Shown piece after piece: positions 9,201-19,320 of a DNA stretch of 30,068 bases. The position numbers and the translations under genes were made by a program. This stretch comes from Xanthoparmelia taractica (taxonomy: Eukaryota; Ascomycota; Lecanoromycetes; Lecanorales; Parmeliaceae), in the NCBI GenBank assembly GCA_033085395.1, contig JANQBS010000386.1, forward strand, positions 1 through 30,068. The letters run 5' to 3'. Position 1 is the first letter of the stretch, and the number at the start of each line of letters is the position of its first letter. The notes under the pieces are model-generated. The model had not been told where the DNA came from, did not search any database, and saw nothing but the letters and a program-made list of their open reading frames with translations.

Positions 9201-9707
9201 TTAACCTCCACGGCGTTGGTTCATCTTCGCATTAAGCGCATGCTCTAACGTCTGCAGCTCATCCGGGCTCAGATTCTCATACTGCAAACTTGCCGAGCCC
9301 ATTGGGATCGGCACCGGCTGGCCCGCAGTGTTTTGTCCCAGAAAGGCATTCGCAAGCGTCATGCACGCAGGCGGAACACCATCGAAACGAACCCCGTTAT
9401 TATCCGCGGGGCTGACGTTGACGGTGGCGGACCGAAGCTCGTTGCGGCAGTCGTCGGCAGCTTGCTCGGGCAGGCTTAGCCCCGCAAGAGGATCTTGGCG
9501 TTTATCGGACCGTGGAGGGTTTTTGGGCTTGTTTTCGCTAGCAGCGTAGCCAATGCCGCCTGCTACGGCGCCGCCGCCGAGCCCACCAACCACACTGGAT
9601 GCTTCTGCCGCGCCGATGCCGATGGCTGCGAGGGGGGGAGCGGGGCAGAGCTGGAGAAGGGTGGTGAGGGTGAGGGTAGTGGCTGTAAGAGCGGTGACGT
9701 AATGCAT
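9201..9707 (-). CDS. Small secreted protein, conserved-looking, unknown function
   Basis: A single-exon 168-aa protein. Residues 1-28 form a signal peptide (hydrophobic ALTATTLTLTTLLQLCPAPPL), predicting secretion. It is followed by a Gly/Ala-rich stretch (SSVVGGLGGGAVAGGIGYAA, 37-56), a basic Lys-Arg at 69-70 that could be a kexin-type site, and a C-terminal half with exactly two cysteines (Cys87, Cys115) likely to form one disulfide. The C-terminus is LSPDELQTLEHALNA plus a basic tail. The layout resembles small secreted fungal proteins and candidate effectors, but I cannot name a family. The start is the first ATG and gives the signal peptide directly. The gene sits between the two copies of the 0.3 kb repeat. 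Confidence 0.65.
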   Translation of the reverse strand: MHYVTALTATTLTLTTLLQLCPAPPLAAIGIGAAEASSVVGGLGGGAVAGGIGYAASENKPKNPPRSDKRQDPLAGLSLPEQAADDCRNELRSATVNVSPADNNGVRFDGVPPACMTLANAFLGQNTAGQPVPIPMGSASLQYENLSPDELQTLEHALNAKMNQRRGG

Positions 9708-10428
9708 TGTAGTTGTTTTGGAGTGCGGGTGTGTTCGAAGATGAAAGTCTACCGAATGTCTCGAGATTTGTGGGAGGTCGACGAGGCGTTGGTGAAAGTT
9801 TGGATTTCTTTGACTGGTATTGTTGAGTTTGCGTTGGTCTGGCTTCTTGCGTTGGTCGGGCTTGATGAGATACCGTTTTCAAAGCACTTGTCACGATCTT
9901 TTATATATCTTTTTGCTCTCCAGGATGCCCTGAAGGCTGCCTCGGAATCATCTGGTCGCGGATATTAGACGGACGCCGCAGGACATCAGACGAATTCTGC
10001 CGGAGTCCTGTCATTACAAGCAGTACTGTGGTGGTGGGCATTCTGGTTGGAACAGCGGTCGTAAATGCAGTGCCTGATCTTTTACTGAAAGATGATTGTG
10101 TACACTTGCGAAGCATGTCGCACAGGAGAGTCCCCAAGGAAATGAAGGGATGAATTCTGCCTTGTACTGTCGTCGTGTATGCCATACTGTGCCCCTTCGT
10201 TACTTTATGAAACACAAAGTCTCAATTTCTTGTGGGCTTGTTCCAATGCAACCTGTAATCACTCCTTAGCCGAGACGTGTTGTTGCAACGGAAGCTGAAG
10301 GTTGGGAGGATCTTTGTTGACACGTGCTATCAATATTTTCTCTTACCAATAACATAACCCATTCACGGCTCTGTGATCATAAAGATTGAGGTAATAGATT
10401 TTTGTGGAGCTGGATGCGAAGGTACAAT
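9708..10428. other. Gene-less stretch
   Basis: Includes the upstream region of the secreted-protein gene. Several overlapping frames exist on both strands (for example minus 10215-9901), but none has domain, signal-peptide or splice features I would support. Confidence 0.45.
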
Positions 10429-10492
10429 TGCATGTTACAATGCATGAACTGCATGTTACATCGCATGAACTGCAAGTTACATTGCACGAACC
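10429..10492. repeat. ~21-bp minisatellite, three units
   Basis: Imperfect tandem copies of TGCATGAACTGCATGTTACAT (plus/minus single substitutions) run from 10429 to 10492. The unit has an internal TGCATG/CATGCA-like palindromic character. Confidence 0.75.
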
Positions 10493-10770
10493 GTCTGGGT
10501 GTCCGGAACCTCAGCGTTAATGCCTCAGTTCGTCGTTGTTTTAGCGCGCGTATTATTCTGCAGTAAAATGTATGCGGGGGGACCAGGGGTGGCCCTATGT
10601 GCAGGCGGCCTAAACGGAAAGGTTCATAGATTCAGTATCACATTCCCAGAGGGCAACGGTTCCCACCGTGACCGCGGCTAAGAGTGGGTGCAGAACCCGA
10701 GACGCTTTGCCTTAATCTCCTGCAACTGTAAGCTGGAATCTTATCAGCCTCGAATGCTAACAATTTCTCG

Positions 10771-10938
10771 ATGCAGGAGCGACTCTCCCAAGATCCAGTA
10801 TACTTCATTGTCGACGAGGATCCCAGACCTAATGTCCGAGGCAGATTTGTGCATATGTCTTGTGCTCATTGTCAGGCGTGTTTCAAGCATTGCATTCACA
10901 TGACGATCGAGCTGTCTTATTGTTCCCATCAGTCATGA
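10771..10938 (+). CDS. Short Cys/His-rich open frame, doubtful
   Basis: A 55-aa frame starting ATGCAG. Its centre reads VHMSCAHCQACFKHCIHM and its end CSHQS: four Cys spaced C-x2-C-x2-C-x3-C flanked by His. A GTAAGC...GCTAACA...TGCAG arrangement (from about 10729) just upstream looks like a 49-nt intron ending at the Gln codon, so this may be a terminal exon of a gene. The upstream frame that would splice in phase carries a stop. No family recognised. It could be a degraded gene fragment or chance. Confidence 0.22.
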   Translation: MQERLSQDPVYFIVDEDPRPNVRGRFVHMSCAHCQACFKHCIHMTIELSYCSHQS

Positions 10939-11033
10939 GGCTAACCCAAATAGGATCAATTGAATTATTATAGTGACCGGAAAGACATGGGATAACTGTA
11001 GGAATTACAGGTCTACGAGCAGCGAAATAGTGG

Positions 11034-11337
11034 AACTATGCCTAATGCAGCTAGATCAATGCGGAGCTAAAATGATTGTGATTGGCCAGCAAGCTATCTG
11101 ACGAAATGAGTGTATAGAAAGCACATAGAAGAAACTCCATGGAGGCGACCATGGGCCAGTATCTATGCCAGGGATCCCATTGGAATCCACCCCATTCCAG
11201 AATCAAACCTTGGTAGCAACGGCATAGAAACCCGGTATGGCTTGTGGGCTCATTCCCCGCTATCCCTAATTCAACATGCGATATCTGCATTGAATAGCCG
11301 TTGGACTGACTAATCATGATCTAGAACTAACAATAAC
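11034..11337. repeat. 0.3 kb repeat, copy B (little mutated)
   Basis: Direct-orientation partner of copy A at 8722-9031, 2.3 kb away, with the same ends and near-normal GC. It shows what copy A looked like before C-to-T loss. CTAGATCA near the left end and TGATCTAG near the right end are complementary, which may mark the true element termini of a small non-autonomous element. No coding content. Confidence 0.8.
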
Positions 11338-12116
11338 CTATTTCTTGCTGGTCACTACCGGCGTGAGCCTGAAACGGTGGCATCTGGCAACGCAACACGA
11401 GATCGGTGAGGATTGGAGTATATGTTTCGATTCGAAGTGTAAGTACCTTGCCCAGAAAGTGATAGCATCAACCCCTTCGTAAAGCTCGAAGACGTGTCTT
11501 CCTACTCTAAAAAGACAGAAAAGAGTCTTCACTTAGTGAAAAGAGACACCAAAACCCATCCCAGGGATTGCGTTATTCTACCGGTTGCATGAAGTCTTTA
11601 TCGCCTCGAGATCACACTTGTCTGGGACGCAATCACTTTTAGCGGGTTTGAATCCAAGTATTCTCGGGGATGAGGGAGGACTCGACGGCGCTGTTATTGG
11701 AGGGAAATGCCGCAAAAAGTGCGATGAAGTTGGTTGAGCAATGCTGTGCTTTGAATGGAAGTCAAATTACGCCTTGCCGTAAGCGTTCTTATCAGGCTGG
11801 TGGCATGCAGATATCGGAAATGAAGGCGGTAATAGACTACACCAATGTGACGCTGTAAACTGATAAACGTACTTTCAATATGAAGGATCAATTTACCCTG
11901 CCGAGCGCCTCATTGTCGCTACGATTTGCAGGAGGAGGAGCATGGTGAGAATGTCTCACATCGCTCAGACATGCATTAGACTAAGGTAAGGTAGAATAAT
12001 ACTGGATATTGGATTCGGAACGGCTGCGGGTCGGCAAGGCTACAAGCCTAAGGTAACCTTACCGTATGTTACTAATTTCAGTGTTGAGTACCGTACCTTA
12101 GGTACGTACCTTGAAA
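11338..12116. other. Gene-less stretch
   Basis: Normal-GC intergenic DNA. Small frames on both strands have no supportable features. Confidence 0.45.
12088..12113. promoter_or_regulatory. GTACC/GGTAC palindromic cluster upstream of LURP-one-like gene
   Basis: The run contains GTACC-TTA-GGTAC-GTACC, giving overlapping palindromes about 200 bp before the ATG. A related CCTAAGGTAACCTTACC stretch lies at 12046-12062. This could be a dimeric transcription-factor site; no factor is assigned. Confidence 0.3.
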
Positions 12117-12175
12117 TGCCAACACAGCCCCACCACCCCCCGCAACAACAACTAAAATTAACCACATCATGTTAT

Positions 12176-12260
12176 TATCTACACCTACACCTACACCTTC
12201 GCCTTCGTCTTCGTCTTCACACTCACCTTCATCTTACCTTCACCTTCACTTCCACCCACG
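12176..12260. repeat. Pyrimidine-rich hexanucleotide microsatellite
   Basis: A run of CTACAC, CTTCGC, CTTCGT and CTTCAC-type hexamers, strongly C/T on the plus strand, 50-135 bp upstream of the next gene. Such CT-rich tracts are common in fungal core promoters/5' UTRs; their function here is not shown. Confidence 0.7.
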
Positions 12261-12311
12261 CAGCTATATGCTCACTCACAGAATCATCAAAGTTTCTGCA
12301 TCATATCTAAG

Positions 12312-12998
12312 ATGCCCATAGGCGCTCCTCCTACACTCTATACCCCAAAGCAACCCATCGCAATCCGTCCAGACTGTATAGCACTCGAACAGACCACCGT
12401 ACATGTCCGACAGAAAGCAGCATGGTCTCATGGTGATTTCATCTCTCGGAAGACGGATGGCGAAATAATCCTCACCAGTGAAGGGAAAGTCCTGAGTAAC
12501 AGCGCACGTAAGGAGTTCCTCGATGGATCAGGACTCCCGCTCTTCTCGCTTCGACGCGCATGGTTCTCACTTACACGTCACTATTGGCTGGAACTCCCTG
12601 GTGGCCAAGATATTCTGACTATTCGACAAAAAGCTTCCTTTGGCAAGGTCAAGCTCGATTTCACTGTCCGCAACGCTGCGTCGCCGGACCATGAAGAGGT
12701 TGTTCTGCAATCACGTGGTGTTGATTGGCAGAATGCGGTGACGGATGTCTTATATGATGGCAAGAAGGTGGCGTTGATTCGACGAAAGCTCAATGAAAAC
12801 ACGATATCGTACAAATTTCTTCCCGAATACGACGTTGACGTGGCTGAAGGGATGGACACTGCGCTGGTAAAGCTCTTTTCCTCCTCAGTAATGTTCATAT
12901 CTGGCTAATGTTTATACTATCCGAAGGTTTCAGTCATGGTCGTGGTGTTGGCGGAACTCATTCAGAACCATTGGGACACTCATCATGCTCAACGGTAG
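12312..12998 (+). CDS. LURP-one-related / tubby C-terminal-like protein
   Basis: Two exons: 12312-12866 and 12927-12998, giving 208 aa. The 60-nt intron has donor GTAAAG, branch GGCTAATG (12902-12909) and acceptor CCGAAG. Without splicing the frame stops after 198 aa and loses the family's final helix. With splicing the protein continues MDTALVSVMVVVLAELIQ, the hydrophobic helix that fills the beta-barrel of the tubby-like fold. The body shows the LURP-one (DUF567) pattern: TTVHVRQKAAW, GEIILTSEGKVLSNSARKEF, DGSGLPLFSLRR, DILTIRQKASFGKVKLDFTV, DVLYDGKKVALIRRK. Family members are small cytosolic or membrane-associated proteins of unclear biochemical role, named after a plant defence gene. The AAG acceptor is less common than CAG, but it is the only acceptor I found that keeps the frame. 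An ordinary host-type gene with no damage seen. Confidence 0.83.
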
Positions 12999-13555
12999 AA
13001 GACTGCTGGCTACAATCCATGGGCGCCGCGGAACGCCACGATCTATATCTGTACCATACACTTAGCTCGTCCCTCGAACTGACCTGCGTGCCTGTGTACT
13101 AGGCCTGAGATGCTGTGCTATGTACGAAGTTCACTTCTCGTTCAGTCTGACCTTGCCTGGACGCTCTGAATTCACAAAAAGAGAGACTATGAGAGACAAA
13201 GATATGAGTAGGGTTTTGAGTCAGCTAGTAGAGAGCGTAATGTCTAAAGGGGTAGGTGTTGTACATTGACAGGTGTTGCTTGGCTTTGTCGGACAAAATA
13301 AGGAGTATCGGTGCTTATCCTTTGGTTGAGAGGTGGAGATAAATGCAAGACCGCTCTGGGAGGTAGTTGTCGTACTCGAGCACTTGGCTCGCTTCCGGGC
13401 TGGCTCTGTAGTGACATTTCCTCCGCCTCTCGGGAGCATGGAGCTCTATGGGACACCCTGAATGGGGCTACGAGAAGGTACTGCCTTACTTCCTGAAGGC
13501 AGAAATCACACTTCACCGGCCCCACTCACAACATCGTGGACGCTCAGGTGCGGAT
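12999..13555. other. Gene-less stretch up to RIP boundary
   Basis: Normal-GC 3' flank of the LURP-one-like gene. Overlapping minus-strand frames at 13221-13525 are Pro/Ser-rich and look like chance frames. Composition starts to fall near 13555. Confidence 0.45.
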
Positions 13556-15060
13556 ATTTGAGCACTCAAATTGTTTTACATCAATAATATTCTATAAGCC
13601 CATGGATCAATCAGGTTTTTACGTATCTCAGCTCATTATTTTAGGCATATCACGTGTAAGTGTTGCTTCATTCTATTATTCCTATCTTAATAGAAAAGTT
13701 ACTAACTTCTTATTAGATTTCACAAGTGCGTCGTGATCATAAAATTCAATCTTATTAATAACACGAATTCGCCAGATGCACTTTACGATAAAATCTTCTC
13801 TCTAAACTCAATAATCGATTAATATAAGTATCGAATATCAACTATGAAAGTATTTTTCCCTCGAGCAAATGCTCTCAAGAGAGAGAGAAATCTAATTATA
13901 TGCACTGAGGTAATTGTGTCTTAAAAAAAATTCTCGGGCGATTAGAGAGAACATCGTGCCGAACGAGTTAATTTTCAGTACGCTAATTCGAAATCGAAGA
14001 ACGTCTTTTCGATCAAGATAAATAGAGAAGTTATCGTTAGTTTAGAAATTATTAACTTATTATAGATCTTAATACTCAGATACGAAGTCTCTTTAACTCT
14101 TTCGTTTCTTAGTATTTTTATATATAAATATAGAGAAACTAATATTCGCTAATAATAATATTAATTCTCGATAGTATTTGAAAGAGCACGATATCGAAAT
14201 AGTACGTGACATACCAGGGATCAGGTTAGAAATAATACGTTTCGCTCTTCTTAATTCTTCTATCGTTTGAAAAGACTAGACCCTAACGCTATTTCTTATA
14301 GAGTAATCACCTAATAATCTTAGTTGCGTAAAAGGTGTCTATCGTTATATTACTAACTTATCTCACGATATTCTCTCTAAGAAGTATTCTCGAATTTATT
14401 AATTACATAATATTTCGAACTAATATTCTAAGTATACTCACTCTAGTTCTTTCGCTCTTTATTCACGATTTATTTCTTAATAATAAAATATCGAGATTTA
14501 TAAGTAAAATCTTCTCGAAATCTTTAGAGATAGATAATAATAAAAATATTCTTTAGTTCGAGAACTATCTTCTCGCTATTAAGCTTATATCTTTATTCTA
14601 TAGCGCTATAGATAATCTAAAGAAATATAAACTTCGCTTTTTTAAAATTGATATCTTTTTCGTATTGACAAGTCTATTACGATTAAAATCTCGTGATATT
14701 CTTCGACTTAGGTCTTTCAACCCCCGTGATCTACCAAGAGTCTATTTTCAAAAGTCGAAAATTTTTCGACTTTTTCATAACCCTACGAACTTCGCAATAT
14801 CGATAAAAGCTATTCGTCTAACATTGAAGTTTGGTGATGTAACGAAGATATAAGGATTTCCTCTCATGAGTGACGTCGTAATTCCTAAGTCTTTCAATAA
14901 GAAAACGAATAGATTTATCCGCCATCGAGCAACGACAACGTATTACTACTCAGACATATGTAGAATAGCTTCTTAGTTTAACGCCTAAGCTCTAAGAGTA
15001 GTGAACGACTCGTTACGAATTTATGGGGTATTAAATCTACGTGTCTGAGATACGAGCGTT
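13556..15060. other. RIP-degraded AT-rich block, original repeat unknown
   Basis: A 1.5 kb AT-rich, CpA-poor block. Plus-strand frames at 14335-14556 and 14665-14853 are Ile/Leu/Phe-rich, as expected from C-to-T drift of former coding DNA, but I recognise no transposase, reverse transcriptase or integrase motif. I saw no TIR or LTR pair at its edges. Confidence 0.65.
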
Positions 15061-15363
15061 TTCCCGCAGATTATTGCTACCCACCTATAGGCGTCTGTGG
15101 TTATGGTGGCGGAGAAGTGCGCGAGCATGATCAAGGGTGATCGAGCAAAAGGAGCCTGATCTGCCACTCCCTATTGACGAGTCTCGAGGCCAATGCGGGG
15201 TGGTTCGTATGAATACTTGGAGGTGCGACGCACGGCACGGAAATGCAAGTGGTGGCAGTGCTATCTGAACAACTTTCATTGGTTTAGAAAGGTCATAAGC
15301 CCGTGTACGTATTAGGGAGGTTTAGCAACTTTTTTATAAAAAAGCATTTCTCGAAGCGCGATA
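15061..15363. other. Normal-GC island between RIP blocks
   Basis: About 300 bp of unmutated sequence. It contains a 64-codon minus-strand frame (15279-15085, MKVVQIALPPLAFPCR...) without recognisable features. It is the left flank of the TA-flanked element at 15364 and thus part of the original unique DNA. It may be a piece of a gene disrupted by the two elements. Confidence 0.5.
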
Positions 15364-17562
15364 CTCTTGTTTGCAAAACCCTGTGCGGGAGCTCGGCCTT
15401 GGCGGACCACCCCGCCATTTTTTGCCTGGACGACCACCCAAGAAGAGCAGAAGGTAAATCGCGATATATAGGTGTTATAGTAGTTATTTCAGCTTCTTGA
15501 TTAGGTTAGAATTAAAGCTATTTAACTAACGATATAATATAAGCATATAGAGAAATTCTTTCATCACATTTATAGACTATATCGTTATCGCTATAACTTC
15601 ATGTAAGCGTATTAATTTAAAGAAGTCTTTAGCGAGAAAGAGACGTGTAAATAATATACTAAGTATTAATAATAAGAATTCTTCGTTCTTTTAAGCTACG
15701 AAAATAAATATAACGAAGATAGATATTTCTACTACGTCTACTTTAAAAATATTTAGTCTAAAATTTATTATAACGTCTCGTAAGATAGTAATATTATTAT
15801 TAAGACTTAATAAATCGAAGTCGTCTAAGCGATAGCGTTCTAAATTAATAATTAACTCTCTTCTTAAGCTAATAGAGTCGAGTTAATTACTATTAAGTTA
15901 GCTATCTAAGTCTTTAAATAGTATACTCTTATCGAAGTTCTTAGTTAGTAAACGACGTTCTATTAATTTAAAGACGATTTTTAATTAAATACTCGATAGC
16001 GAGAGTCTATCGCTAATAAGACGATTAGAAAATTTATATTTTTAGCGATCTTTATAGTCTAGTTTTATTATTAGACTACGAGTATCGAAAGAAATCTCGT
16101 TTAATATTTAAATAAACTTCGAAAATAACTCGTAGATAATATTCGATAATAAGAAGAATAGAGAGGAGAGAAGACGTAAATAGAAGACTTTAAGACTTTT
16201 AATAGTTAGCGATCTTATTAATAATAGAAGAATAAGAAAATAATTAAATCGAAGACGAAAACGAAGTTATTTAATTCTTCTAAAGATATTATTAACGTCG
16301 AATCGCTTAGTAATAAAGAGGTGAAACTTATATTATATAAAATTAATATAAAGTCGTTCTAGAAGGGCGAAAAGATCGTATTCGATATCGAGATTAAGAG
16401 ATATACGCTTAATAACGATAATTCTTTCTCACTCTATTCGCTATTAAGAGTTTAGAATAATAAAACTCGTAATTATACTATATCTCTTGATTATATCGTA
16501 TATTATCGAGTCTTACTTATTACGACTTTATTCTATAACTTACTTGCTACGATTAAATAGAAGTATTTTAATATCTTAAAGACTAAGCTTAGCGAATACG
16601 AATAAATCTTAAATACGATTCTCGCGGAATTATTAAATTGAAAGCACAAAAAGAAGCTTCAATTTAGTCTAATATATCGTTACGTATAAACGCTAATATA
16701 AGTAATAATATAGCGATAGCTATAGCAACGAGAACGTGAAGGAAATAATATTATATTTACGTATATTATAAGTAGTATCTAATTCGGTTAATCTTTAGAT
16801 GTAGCTAATTTGAAGATATCTAAGATCTTAATAATTAATTCTTCTTTAACTATTCAATTACTTATCCTTACTTACTCTTAATTAAAATACGTTCTCTCAC
16901 TAATTAACTCTTCTAATCACTAACTTCTTCTTCTTCTTTCTTTTTATTGTTATTTAAAATAGCTAAAAGTAATATAGATTAAGCAAGAGATGGGACTACG
17001 TTACGAGTATATATCACATTTCACCTTACTACTCTACTACATCGTATTCTTCTAGATTAGTCTCGCGTGTTAAGATTTATCAATAAATCGAATAAAGGCG
17101 TGTTTCTAGCATAGTTTAATCGTTCTAAAGCGCTATATATAAGAAATATAATTATAGAACTTTATAATTATCTTTAATTTTTTTTTATAACTTAATTCTT
17201 AGAGATTCTATTAAATTAATAATAATTATTAGACTAAGAAGAATAAGCAAAGAATATAGATTATCTTACTATAAATTACGTAGAATAATCTCTAAAATCT
17301 TTAACGTAAAGGCTCGTATAACTTATAGATATTAATATAGTAATATCGCGACGGCGACGACTAGTATCAAGTTTATAAAGTAATTATATTAGTGTTTAGT
17401 GATAAAAGAACTATCTACGACCTTAAAAATAACTACTTCTAGACGTATTTATAGCTATGTATAGCGATTTATCTCCTACTCTTCTTGAGTGATCGTTCAG
17501 GTAAAAAATGACGGGGTGATCCGCCAAGGCCGAGCTCCCGCACAGGGTTTTGCAAACAAGAG
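15364..17562. mobile_element. 2.2 kb Tc1/mariner-type element 1 with long TIRs
   Basis: Left end CTCTTGTTTGCAAAACC and the reverse complement of the right end are identical. TA flanks both sides (15362-15363, 17563-17564). The inverted match continues about 110 bp inward (GCGGGAGCTCGGCCTTGGCGG in both arms), with only a few C-to-T type differences in the right arm. Inside the TIRs the DNA is heavily RIP-mutated (about 15480-17440). No transposase motif could be recognised, so I call the superfamily from the TA duplication and from TIR similarity to element 2, which carries a transposase remnant. Confidence 0.85.
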
Positions 17563-18054
17563 TAGAATCCGGGAAAGTGACATATTTTTGTACTACTCCT
17601 TTTTGCAAAACCGTAGGCGGGAGCTTCCGCGCGACAGCTCACCTCGCTATTTTTTACTGGGACGACCGTTCAAATAGAGCAGATGGGTAAAATTAGATAT
17701 ATAGCTATTATAGAACTATAATCTAAATCTCTACTTAAGTTGTATCGTTAATTAGTATATATTATATTAAAGAATAATATAAGTTAAGTAAAATTTTAAT
17801 AGAATCTTTAGGTATTAAGTTATAAAAAACACATATAATATAATAATATTATACTAAAGCTCTATAACTATACTTTCTATATATAGCGTATCGAACGTGC
17901 TAAATCGTGTTAGAAACACGTCGTTATACGACTTACTAATAGATCGTTACGCGCAAGACTAACTTAGATAAATCTAATAGAATACGAATGAGATAAAGTA
18001 AATCGTAGCTTAGATTTATCTCTTACTAGCTAGTATTATCTTATAATTAATAAT

Positions 18055-18108
18055 AAAGAAGAAAAAGAAGAAAAAGAAGAAAAAGAAGAAAAAGAAGAAA
18101 AAATAAAA
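18055..18108. repeat. 9-bp GAAGAAAAA microsatellite
   Basis: About five tandem copies of a GAAGAAAAA unit inside element 2, upstream of the transposase remnant. If once in frame it would encode a Lys/Glu-rich tract. Confidence 0.8.
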
Positions 18109-18640
18109 AAAAATAAAAATTAATAACTTATTAGCTAAATAAACTTATAGGCGACGAATAGATAATTAGTGAAATAATAAAAGAAGAATCGATTAGATAG
18201 CTTTAGATTCGCTATTTCCGAGAATTAATCGAATTAGATACTACTACTATAGCTTCTTTATAGCTATTATAGCTTCTTTATATATCGCTATCGCTATATT
18301 ATCGTTTATATTAAAGTTAATTCGCGCTCTAATTTAATATAAGTTCGAACTCGACTATAGTAATAACGCTATCTTAGCTAGTTTATATAAAGTAAGTATA
18401 CGAACTATATAGAGATTAAGATTTTATTAAGTTTAATATAATATCGTTTTTATCTTAAATAAGTGCCCTAGCGAACGTCTTAGAGTTATAAGTTAATATA
18501 TTAAGAAATAGCTACTCACGTATCTCGATTAACGTTCTATATCGTATCTAAATAAATTAATATATATATTATTTAACTAGTTTAATCTCGTAATTAACTT
18601 GAATACTATTTAAAGAACTTTATATCGTCTTAAATAATCT

Positions 18641-19320
18641 TATAAGGAAATAAGAAGAATAGCTAATTAGCGTAATGTATTTCTACGAGAAAGTTAATTT
18701 ATTATATTAGTTAATTAATAATCTAATTAATTAATCTTCTTAAATAAATCGATCGCTTATAAACGAATTAATAAGTATTCTAACTATTCTATTAATTAGA
18801 TATTAATATCTATAGACGATAAAAAGTATAAATAAGCGTTACTTAATATACGATCGTAAGTTAACGAAGAATTCGTGCGATTAAAGAGATGGAGCTTACT
18901 ATCTACATATATTATAGAAGACTATCTATTATGAACTATTCTCTAGAATTTAATCATCTAAGAGATCTTTATCGACTTCGTATAAGATTACGTTCTTCTT
19001 TATTGCGATCACTTCGATAGTAATAAATCTCGATTAATAATTATATGCGAGAATACGTTAATTTATTATTATAATAAGCTTATTCGTCTATATCACGACG
19101 AAGAAGTTCTACTAAAATATTCATCTTTATATTCGTCTAATTTGAATCTTATCGAGATCTCGTTTTCGATTCTAAAGACGTAAATTAAGAAATATTAAGA
19201 TATAACTCTACTATTCTTTAGCGAAGATAGATATAAGAACTTTATAAATCTCGTTGTTATCGCGTAAGAAGAGAGATATAACGCGAGTAATCTCTTTCGA
19301 AGAAGTAATATATATTATAG
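18641..19320 (+). pseudogene. Tc1/mariner-type DDE transposase, RIP-destroyed
   Basis: A single frame, without indels but with many stops, keeps recognisable transposase blocks in order. First IRRIA-x-x-RNVFLRES (from 18650), then LIFLNKSIAYKR, where the first catalytic Asp-Glu (FxDES) appears as Asn-Lys, two G-to-A type changes. Then LKRWSLLSTYIIEDY, IFIDFV-x-DYVLLYCDHFDSNK, LIIICENTLIYYYNKL (the degraded MDN second-Asp block), and YSSLYSSNLNLIEISFSILK (19118-19177), the degraded YSPDLNPIE block of DDE_3 superfamily transposases. After it come EERYNASNLFRRSNIYY. The enzyme would have cut and joined element ends; this copy is dead. It lies between the TIRs of element 2 in plus orientation. 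Confidence 0.86.

Noticed and set aside
9495..9968. 157-codon plus-strand frame opposite the secreted-protein gene
   Set aside because: It overlaps the signal-peptide-bearing minus gene and has no features of its own.
7262..12998. Secondary-metabolite cluster around the acyltransferase
   Set aside because: No backbone enzyme, P450, dehydrogenase or pathway regulator lies in the gene region, so the acyltransferase is treated as an orphan.
14335..14853. Ile/Leu-rich frames as genes
   Set aside because: Composition is that of RIP-mutated DNA; no motif could be recognised.
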